20,052 bases of DNA, taken from the IMG/VR virus record IMGVR_UViG_3300028837_001600, positions 1-20,052 of that record, one strand, 5' to 3'. Source of the DNA: a virus. The position numbers were made by a program, and so were the translations under genes. Below, one piece after another: positions 7,298 to 14,400 of this stretch; position 1 is the stretch's first letter, and each line of letters begins with the position of its first letter. The notes under the pieces are model-generated. The model was not told the DNA's origin and did not search any database. It saw nothing but the letters and a program-made list of their open reading frames with translations.

Positions 7298-8130
7298 AAC
7301 TTTCTGAGTTACAAAAAGCTAAAATATCTAAGACAGTAAAAGAAAATTGGCGAAATTTGAGTGTTGAGTCTCGAAGTAGACTTTGTCAAGCTATTAGTGA
7401 AGGAACTAAGAGAGGAATGCAAAGACCAGGTGTAAAAACGAAACTACAGAAACAAGGTAAGTTAAATTGGGAAAATCCTAACTATCGAAAGACAGTTAGT
7501 GAGAAAGTAGCTGCAAAGACGAGAGAGAGATGGAAGAACCCTGAATTTTATGCAAAGCACGTGGAACAAATAAGAAGTTTAAATTATGATCCGAACATAG
7601 TTGAGAGAAGAGCTAAGAAGATAAAAGAAAGATGGGCAGATCCAGAATATCATAAAAGGGTAGCTATGAAATTAAGAAAGCTTGGACAGACCCCGGAATT
7701 TAGAGCAAAAATGAGCCAAATTAACGCTAAAAGATGGCAGGATCCCGTATGGGCTAAAAGACAAAGGGAAGCTACGAAACTTAGATGGCAAGACTCAATA
7801 TGGGTTCAAAAAACAATGCAGGCGAGAAAAGTTAAGCCCACCAAATTGGAAGAAGAATTTAATGCGCTTCTCCAACAATATTTTCCGAATCAATGGGAAT
7901 ACGTAGGTAATGGGCAATTAATCGTTGGTTATAAGAATCCCGATTTTTGGGATGGAGAGCATAAGTTAATTGAGATTTATGGCGACTATTGGCATAAGGG
8001 TGATAATCCCCAGAAGAGAATTAATCATTTTAGGAAATATGGTTATGAATGTTTAGTAATTTGGCAATACGAATTGGAGGACACTGGAATTGTGAAGGAT
8101 AAAATTTTTCAGTTTGTAAGTAACACATAG
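7294..8130 (+). CDS. Free-standing homing endonuclease, Vsr-like EDxHD family
   Basis: ATG 7294 is preferred over the in-frame ATG 7288 because AAGGA (7284-7288) sits five bases before it; this gives 278 residues. The N-terminal two thirds carry about six short basic repeats beginning (N/R)W-x-(D/N)-P (NWENPNYR, RWKNPEFY, RWADPEYH, RWQDPVWA), the kind of helical DNA-contact repeats found in phage homing endonucleases. The last 95 residues form a Vsr/PD-(D/E)xK-like nuclease: KLEEEF, FPNQWEYVGNG, NPDFW, LIEIYGDYWH, then GYECLVIWQYEL. This matches the EDxHD family typified by I-Bth0305I. It cuts an intron-less or intergenic target to spread itself. A related copy lies at 17964. It ends just before a promoter that serves the tail tube. 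Confidence 0.8.
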   Translation: MKLSELQKAKISKTVKENWRNLSVESRSRLCQAISEGTKRGMQRPGVKTKLQKQGKLNWENPNYRKTVSEKVAAKTRERWKNPEFYAKHVEQIRSLNYDPNIVERRAKKIKERWADPEYHKRVAMKLRKLGQTPEFRAKMSQINAKRWQDPVWAKRQREATKLRWQDSIWVQKTMQARKVKPTKLEEEFNALLQQYFPNQWEYVGNGQLIVGYKNPDFWDGEHKLIEIYGDYWHKGDNPQKRINHFRKYGYECLVIWQYELEDTGIVKDKIFQFVSNT

Positions 8131-8138
8131 CCACTGAG

Positions 8139-8167
8139 TTTACAATTGATAGAGATTTGCATATAAT
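8139..8167 (+). promoter_or_regulatory. Promoter TTTACA-N17-TATAAT before the tail-tube gene
   Basis: TTTACA (8139-8144), 17 bases, then perfect TATAAT (8162-8167). AAGGAGG (8171-8177) follows, eight bases before ATG 8186. It lies between the homing endonuclease and the tube gene, so the tube, one of the most abundant virion proteins, is transcribed independently of the endonuclease. Confidence 0.8.
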
Positions 8168-8185
8168 AATAAGGAGGAGTGAATA

Positions 8186-9214
8186 ATGAGTACACCGATT
8201 ATCAGGGGAGAAACTTGGAGGCTTGCGTTTGGTCCAGAGTCAGCGTACGGTGATGATCCAGGTACTGCTGCAATTAAATATAATTTTGGTGTTGTTCAAT
8301 CAGGTACAATGCCAGACCCTGAATATGATTGGCAACCAATTTGGGCACTTGGGAATGCATCGAAAAGAGATTTTTATATTAATTACAAAGGAAAAATAAC
8401 ATTGACGGGAGGTATTCCCGATGTTTGGCTTTTGAACGGATATCCTCTTTATTTTCCCATAGGTGCAGTTGTGACAACGGGAGAGGAAGCTCCTTACACA
8501 CACACAATCAGTGAAGCTTCTCAATTATCTTCAATAACGATGCAACATGAGTTGTTTGACTCTGCAGGTAATTCTGAATTGATCAGAAGATTCAGTGGAG
8601 GGAAGATCAATCGTGCAAGTTATTCTGCATCAGAGGGTGAACAGTTACGGATGGGGATTGATGAAATTATTTTTAACAGCTATGCAAAAACGGGAGATTC
8701 AGGAATTGCAACTGACGTTGCATCGTACCCAACTACTGAACCCTATCTGTTCAGTACAGGAAGCTTGTCGATTTTCGGCAGTGAGTTTGCAAGAATAAAG
8801 AGCTTTGTACTTGATGTTTCAAATAACATCGAACCAAAATATTACATTTCAAATGATGGAGGTGAACGCTTACCTCTTGAACTTCGTGAAGGACATCGAG
8901 AGTATCGCTTAGGATTGACAGTGGACATTGAGGATTCAACAATTTTTGATGAACTCATAAAAGAAGGTGTCGAGGTTACAACATTTACTGGGTTTGATGT
9001 TTCCATAGTGTTCACAAGAGGAGCGAATGACACGATAACATTCACGATGCCACCTTCTGCAGCGGCTGTTGGAGGAGATGCTCAAGGGTGTCTTATTAGA
9101 TCTGCTCCGCACAATATAGTAGGTGAACCACAGGTTTCTGTTGATTTGGACGTTATTGTCAGAAGTTTAAAAATTGTCGTTGTTGACGATATTGAAGTAT
9201 ATCCAGGTGAATAG
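8186..9214 (+). CDS. Major tail tube protein
   Basis: A protein of 342 residues with the layout of the Phage_tube_2 type: WRLAFGPESAYGDDPGTA at the start, then WALGNASKRDFY, a YKGKITLTGGIP strand, and LNGYPLYFPIGAV. The C-terminal half is beta-rich with an Ig-like flavour. Tube subunits stack as hexamers to form the DNA channel. It has the best promoter and ribosome site in the window, as expected for an abundant protein, and is followed after eight bases by the tail-assembly chaperone. No sheath gene follows, which suggests a non-contractile tail. Its size is at the larger end for tube proteins, so an added surface domain is possible. Confidence 0.75.
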   Translation: MSTPIIRGETWRLAFGPESAYGDDPGTAAIKYNFGVVQSGTMPDPEYDWQPIWALGNASKRDFYINYKGKITLTGGIPDVWLLNGYPLYFPIGAVVTTGEEAPYTHTISEASQLSSITMQHELFDSAGNSELIRRFSGGKINRASYSASEGEQLRMGIDEIIFNSYAKTGDSGIATDVASYPTTEPYLFSTGSLSIFGSEFARIKSFVLDVSNNIEPKYYISNDGGERLPLELREGHREYRLGLTVDIEDSTIFDELIKEGVEVTTFTGFDVSIVFTRGANDTITFTMPPSAAAVGGDAQGCLIRSAPHNIVGEPQVSVDLDVIVRSLKIVVVDDIEVYPGE

Positions 9215-9222
9215 GAGGTATA

Positions 9223-9576
9223 ATGGACGAAAGGACAGAGTGGAGATCAGACCAGGGAGAAAAGGAAGTTGAGTTGGAATACAAAGGGAAAAAGTTTACA
9301 GTCACTGTCAAGCCATTGACATGGTCAAAGAAAAATCAAATATTGTCTCAGGCTTTGAGTTACAGTGCTAAAGGTGAAGCTCAATTTAATCTCGACAGAT
9401 ACAACAAGGAATGTCTTGGTTCTGTTATTATCAAGGCACCTTGGGGTAATACTGACCACATTTTTCTTTCTTCAATTGATGAGGAATTAGGTTCTCAATT
9501 GGCAACATTGATTCCTGGGCCATTTGAAGGTGGAGATGATGTGGATTTTTTAGGAAAAGAGTCTGTTCAGTCTTAA
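9223..9576 (+). CDS. Tail-assembly chaperone, short form (gpG-like)
   Basis: This 117-residue product starts four bases after AGGAGG (9213-9218), which overlaps the upstream stop. It begins with a beta hairpin (VELEYKGKKFTVTVKPLTW) followed by helices and an acidic C-terminus (GPFEGGDDVDFLG). Genes between tube and tape measure usually encode tail-assembly chaperones, and the frameshift at its end supports this. It should bind the tape measure and guide tube polymerisation, and is absent from the mature virion. Sequence similarity alone would not identify it; position and frameshift do. Confidence 0.75.
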   Translation: MDERTEWRSDQGEKEVELEYKGKKFTVTVKPLTWSKKNQILSQALSYSAKGEAQFNLDRYNKECLGSVIIKAPWGNTDHIFLSSIDEELGSQLATLIPGPFEGGDDVDFLGKESVQS

Positions 9577-9761
9577 ACAACCAGGTAACGACTGGTGATG
9601 TATTGCTGGTCAGAAAATTGATTGAGATTGTGCTAATGAAAGCCGGGATTCCATTCGAAAGCATAAAGGGAATGACTGATGTTGAGGTTACTGAGTATTT
9701 AACGATTGTTCAGGAGTTGGCTGCAAAGGAAAAGGAAGAAATGGAGAGACAGCGTGGTTGA
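9223..9761 (+). CDS. Tail-assembly chaperone, long form made by -1 frameshift (gpGT-like)
   Basis: At TTTTTTA (9546-9552) the ribosome can slip back one base; the first 110 residues are then joined to 69 residues read from 9552 (RKRVCSVLNNQVTTGDVLLV... ending at TGA 9759-9761), giving about 179 residues. The extension has no stop and contains two helix-like stretches (LLVRKLIEIVLMKAG and VTEYLTIVQELAAKEKE). It has no good independent start or ribosome site, so the frameshift is the simplest explanation. This mirrors the lambda G/GT system, where the T part binds the tube protein and the G part the tape measure. Confidence 0.78.
9546..9552 (+). promoter_or_regulatory. Slippery heptamer TTTTTTA for programmed -1 frameshifting
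   Basis: In the zero frame the site reads T-TTT-TTA, the X-XXY-YYZ form. The -1 frame is closed by TGA at 9537-9539 just upstream and is open from 9540; the zero frame stops at 9574-9576. The heptamer lies in that 37-base overlap. A weak stem ACCAG/CTGGT (9580-9596) lies 27 bases downstream, which is far for a stimulator. Confidence 0.82.
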
Positions 9762-9972
9762 AGAAGTTTTAGATAGAGATTGGTTAGAGCTACAATACTC
9801 GACGAGACAGATGACAGTGATGGAGATAGCAGATAGATTTAATATTGTACCAGCAGTAATTTACGAAATGATGCATAAACTTGGGATACCAGTTCGTAGT
9901 AGTGGTGAATCGCGAAGAGGAAGTTGTGAACAGAATCTTGGAGTTATAAATGGAAGAAGTATTAAGGATTGA
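9754..9972 (+). CDS. Small helix-turn-helix protein between chaperone and tape measure
   Basis: GTG 9754 follows GGAG (9743-9746) by seven bases and overlaps the end of the frameshift extension by eight bases. The 72-residue product contains a clear HTH: LQYSTRQMTVMEIADRFNI, then a recognition helix AVIYEMMHKLGIPVRSSG. This L-x2-Y-x-x-x3-hTh-x-EIA ... GIPhRS pattern is typical of HTH modules attached to HNH and other homing endonucleases, so it may be a remnant of one or a small DNA-binding protein. An HTH protein is unusual here. Its last 23 bases overlap the tape measure start. Assignment to a role is not possible from sequence. Confidence 0.6.
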   Translation: MVEEVLDRDWLELQYSTRQMTVMEIADRFNIVPAVIYEMMHKLGIPVRSSGESRRGSCEQNLGVINGRSIKD

Positions 9973-10993
9973 GGTCAGTGAGGCAGGTGCAAAGCCTGGT
10001 GGTGTTGCTCCTTCTACAGAAGGGAAAAGGTTACCCAGTGGTGCTCCTGCAAGAATTCCAGACAAATTGGTGAAGGACACTGGTAACATTGCAAAGAACA
10101 CTGCGATTTCAGGAGCAGCGGGAGCAGGAATGGCAAAGATGATGGGGAAAGGAGGTGCAATTGGAGCTGCGATTGGTGTAGGTGTAGGTGCTCTTGCTTT
10201 TCTTGTTGGAGCAGTCAAACGGAGTAAGATTTTTTCTGCATTCATGAACTCTTTATTGACGATATTTGGTGCAGTAGTTGACATACTTTTAATTCCCCTC
10301 ATACCAATGCTCGTAAGAGTATTAAATGCCGCGCTGGGCTTTTTTCGTAGCGTCTCAACAAAGGGTCTTTGGGAGACATTGGCGGCGGGAGGTTTGGATT
10401 GGGAGCGCATTCTTCGCATGATTTTCCCAGTCATTCCACCTGCTGGTGTACTTGATTGGCTTTTTGAGAAAATTGGTTGGGAGGATATTCTTCGTGCGAT
10501 TTTCCCAATCATTCCACCCAGAGGTGTACTTGACTGGCTATTTGACAAAGTGTCTTTGGAAAAGATCTTAATGTTTATTTTTACTCCTATCGCTGTTGTA
10601 AGACTCTTAGATTGGTTGTTTACAAAGGTTGATCTACACACTATGTTAACATTTCTTTTTCCCATTCAGGTTGGTGTGCTCAAGCTTTTAGAGCATCTTT
10701 TTCCTTTTAGAATAAATGCGAATGATATTTTAGATAAAGTGTTTTCAACTGCAGGAAATATTTGGGATTGGCTTAAAGGTCTTGTAGGTTTACAGGCAGG
10801 CACTCCTTATGTTCCAAGAGACATGTTGGCACTTCTTCACAGAGGGGAGGCAGTGATTCCTGCATCTCAAAATGTGTTTAATTTCAACCAGTCATTTACG
10901 ACTGCTGCTCCTGCAGGTTATCTTGCAGGGAAAGAGTTGGCAAGTGGGTTTGAATCAGATCTTTCAGGGGCTCTTTTGAGGATAGGGATCTAA
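9950..10993 (+). CDS. Tape measure protein (short)
   Basis: A 347-residue protein with GGAG (9940-9943) six bases before ATG 9950. A hydrophobic Gly/Ala-rich segment (GAIGAAIGVGVGALAFLVGAV, about 68-88) and a second one (about 97-125) are typical membrane-active stretches. Residues 154-259 are four tandem 26-28 residue repeats. Near the C-terminus, GTPYVPRDMLALLHRGEAVIPASQN is a classical tape-measure signature. The protein sets tail length and enters the host envelope during DNA injection. At about 1.5 angstrom per residue it would specify a tail near 50 nm, short for a siphovirus. It is preceded by the chaperone and followed by distal-tail genes, in canonical order. Confidence 0.85.
   Translation: MEEVLRIEVSEAGAKPGGVAPSTEGKRLPSGAPARIPDKLVKDTGNIAKNTAISGAAGAGMAKMMGKGGAIGAAIGVGVGALAFLVGAVKRSKIFSAFMNSLLTIFGAVVDILLIPLIPMLVRVLNAALGFFRSVSTKGLWETLAAGGLDWERILRMIFPVIPPAGVLDWLFEKIGWEDILRAIFPIIPPRGVLDWLFDKVSLEKILMFIFTPIAVVRLLDWLFTKVDLHTMLTFLFPIQVGVLKLLEHLFPFRINANDILDKVFSTAGNIWDWLKGLVGLQAGTPYVPRDMLALLHRGEAVIPASQNVFNFNQSFTTAAPAGYLAGKELASGFESDLSGALLRIGI
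10409..10726 (+). repeat. Tape-measure repeats: four units of 26, 26, 26 and 28 residues
   Basis: Units start at 10409, 10487, 10565 and 10643: ILRMIFPVIPPAGVLDWLFE, ILRAIFPIIPPRGVLDWLFD, ILMFIFTPIAVVRLLDWLFT and MLTFLFPIQVGVLKLLEHLF. Units 1 and 2 are also very similar in DNA (for example both carry GGTGTACTTGA), so that duplication is recent. A possible fifth start (ILDKVF) lies at 10727. Whole-unit gain or loss keeps the frame and changes tail length. Confidence 0.88.
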
Positions 10994-11406
10994 TGGCACT
11001 TTCTGTAATATTGACGCATCCTGATGGAAGTCCTGCTTACAGTATCATGGTTGACTTTTTGGAGCATGGGTTAATACGTTTACCCACACAGGTAGCATTT
11101 CCTGGAGGTCTTGAAGAAGGTGAGTTTCCTGAAATATTTTACTTAGATTTGGGAATGATGACAGAACAAATCACAGTTCGAGGAACTATTGATGCAATTA
11201 CAACTCCGACAAAAGCTAACTTAAGAGATGCGGCGGCTCTTTGGTACAAAGAATCATTAGAAGAATCTCCTACGTACATAAAATTGACAGTTGGTACAGG
11301 TGAATCGTACTATGGTGGATTTAAGACAATGGAGTTTAGACAGGAAGCTGCAAAAGAGGACAGGTGGAATTTTAGTTTTATGTTTCTTGTCAAAGAAAAA
11401 GTATAA
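10993..11406 (+). CDS. Distal tail/minor tail protein (Dit-like)
   Basis: A protein of 137 residues whose ATG overlaps the tape-measure stop by one base (TAATG). It is beta-rich with one central helix (TKANLRDAAALWYKES), preceded by EQITVRGTIDAITTPT and followed by YYGGFKTMEF and a terminal WNFSFMFLV. Proteins of this pattern directly after the tape measure form the distal tail ring that joins the tube to the hub. It ends in another TAATG overlap with the hub gene, so the three are translationally coupled. No diagnostic motif was seen; position carries most of the weight. Confidence 0.55.
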   Translation: MALSVILTHPDGSPAYSIMVDFLEHGLIRLPTQVAFPGGLEEGEFPEIFYLDLGMMTEQITVRGTIDAITTPTKANLRDAAALWYKESLEESPTYIKLTVGTGESYYGGFKTMEFRQEAAKEDRWNFSFMFLVKEKV

Positions 11407-14400
11407 TGGCAAAGGCAGGCTGTAAACTAGAGTATTTTACTGATCCCGATTGGATTACTGAAAACAATCTCATTGGTCCTAAGTACATTGATGCAATTAG
11501 AGGGAGAGCACGAGTTCTTGAAGTGTTGTTGAGTAATCCACAGAATGCGAGAGAGTCAACATACACAATGTACAAAAAAATTCGTCTTACTGAATGGCGC
11601 ACAAGTAAGGTGGTCTTTGTAGGTAGAGTAGATTCGGTTGAACCTTTGTGGAATAGCAATTATGGTCAGGTGTTGAAATTGGTTGCACGTGACTACATGG
11701 CTGAGCTATTTGATAGATTTATATCAACTGATTACTCAGGTACTGCACGAAAAAGAAGCGTATTGATTGCTCAAATTATTTCTGACTATGTGTATGCAGG
11801 AAATCTGACAACAGACATTGATGCATCAGGATCTTCGGAAACAGTCACAATGGATTATTCAAATTCACAAATGAGAGTGAGTGAAGCTATTGACAAGTTG
11901 GCACGTGAGGATCCTTGGGATGACACACCTACAGGTTATGGGTATGATTATTGGGTTGATGATTCTCAGGTGTTCCATTACAAAAAGAGAGGGACAAGAC
12001 CTGCAGGTGGGCCTTCAGCAAATGGTTTGACTCTTGAGTACAGAGGAACAGCAGGAAATCAAACACTTCTTGTTCTTCATGACTATACTTTTCCCACTGC
12101 AATAAAGGAAACGATCACACGTGTAACTGTCAGAGGTACTGACAGTGATGGGGCGTCAGTTTCTCACACAGAGATTGATGCAGATTTGGAAAGTTCACTT
12201 CATACAATCAAAGAATTAATTGATGAAACGTATGGTGTGACAGATTTGACGTATTGCCAAACAAGGTCAAAAGCACTTCTTTCTGTACTCAAAGGGGAGA
12301 TTGTGAGAGCAAACATAAAAATTATAGGTTTTCCGAGGTATAAGATTGATTCTACTTGGTACACCCCAAGGGCAGGTGAATTGATCAGAGTCAAATGTAG
12401 TTCTAAGTCAATTGACGCTGATTTTATGATTCTTGAAGTTAAGTACGGAGAACCCGCAGGAATTACTACTTTGAAATTACTTTCTACTGATTTTGGGTGG
12501 GGGTTTTCACCGTTTGAATTGGAGTCAATATTTTCTGGAATTTACCGTGAACAAGGTCAGGTTAGCGCCAGAATGGGACCTATTCCTTCAACTCCTCCGA
12601 CCCCTACTCCGTGGTCGGCAGATAATATAACACCAGCTGTTGACATCAATCCTGATGGTTCTTCATACATATATTTCATAGTTGAGGTTCCAAGAGTAGA
12701 TGTGGCAGATGACTATAATTTGCAGTTTCGTGTTAAAAACGCTACGAATTGGGAGCTTATCACAGTAGATCAGACTGCATCTGGAAATCCTATAGCAAAG
12801 ACACCATCGGTGAAGGGTGGAGAAACTTATGAGTTTCGTGTTAGAAGTCATACACTAGCGGGAGTTTATTCGGATTGGTCAGCAATCGTTGAGAAGGCGG
12901 CAGTTGCAGACACGACATCCCCAGGCGCATGCTCGGCATTAGCAGCGGAAGGAAGCTATGGAACAATATTCCTTGATTGGGTAAATCCTTCAGATGCTGA
13001 TCTTAAGCACATTGTAATTTGTTGTTCAGACACGAATGATAGAAGTGCTGGAAGTGATATTGCGATAACAAGTGCAAATTACTTTGGCCACTCCGGCCTT
13101 GGTGATCTCGTGACTAAGTATTATTGGGTAAAAGCCGTTGACCTCTCGGGAAATATTGGACCTTGGTTTCCAACAGGAGATACTAATGGAGTTTCTGGCA
13201 CAACGCTAGACATTCTTGATCCCGACACAACACCCCCAGCAGTTCCAACAGGACTAGTGCTAACAACCGGGGTGGAAGAGGATTCAGACGGACATCAGCA
13301 AGTTTGGCTTAAAGCAGACTGGGATGATAATGCCGAATCAGACTTTGCCTCTTACACAATCAGATACAAGTCTACTGGAGGTGATTACTCCTACATAGTA
13401 GTTCCAGGCAAGACAAGCTCTGCATGTAAGATAGCTCCAGTGGTAGGTAATACACTCTATTACGTTTCGATTTCTGCTGCTGACAAATCCTCGAATTATA
13501 GTGACTATTGCACAGAGGAGACCAAAACTACAGCAAAAGATACAACCGCACCTGACCCTCCTACAGATCTTGCAGCAGTAGCCGGGTTTATGACGATTTA
13601 TCTGAATTGGACAAACTCTGCAGATGCTGATTTAAAATACATCGAAATAAGAAGATCAGATACCACAGACAAAGAACATGCTTCGAAGAAGTCTTTTGAG
13701 GTTTCAGGGGAGTCCCTTGCTGACGATATAAACGCTTATAGCGCTCAAAGATATTATTGGGCAAGAGCATTTGATACCTCAGGAAATAGTTCATCGTGGA
13801 GTTCTAGAGTCGATGCGACAACACAACAGGTTGATTATACCGACATTAATGACTTTGCGGTACAAGCCTCGAAAATATGGACCAATATACCAATTTTAGC
13901 AAGTGATTCTTGGACAGACAACTCACCAAGTGCGGGTTATGTTGCTTGGAATGCTCATAAACTTTATTATGGAGGTGTAGAATATTCAATTACCGCAAGT
14001 AATACCAATCTTAAATACATCTATTGGTTGAATGGTGCTTCATCGTATACAAAGAGTGATACGAATCCGACTTTAGATGATGGGGACTTCATAGTTGCGG
14101 TTAATATAGCCGGTAGCCATGATCTAGCTTGGAATGCCATTGCCAACCAAGTGATAGGTACCGCGTACATTCAGGATGCTGCAATTGTTAACGCAAAGAT
14201 TCATGATCTTAGTGCGGACAAAATTGATGCCGGAATCTTACAGTCTACGAATTGGGGAGCTTCAGCTGGGTCCCAATTTGTTCTTAGCGATGGTACGTTT
14301 AAATTGGGAGGAAGCTCTGCTCCGAAGTTAAGTTGGAACGGCACAGCTCTAAATATAACTGGTGTTATTACTTTTACAGCTGGCAGTGAGGCAGACTATA

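Noticed and set aside
9219-9224. TATAAT overlapping the start of the chaperone gene
   Set aside because: No -35 at the proper distance; it arises from the ribosome spacer plus ATG. The same applies to the TATAAT at 11402.
9790-10665. A 291-codon open frame on the minus strand
   Set aside because: It lies antisense to the HTH and tape-measure genes, whose motifs and ribosome sites are clear; it looks like a shadow of their repeats, with low-complexity residues.
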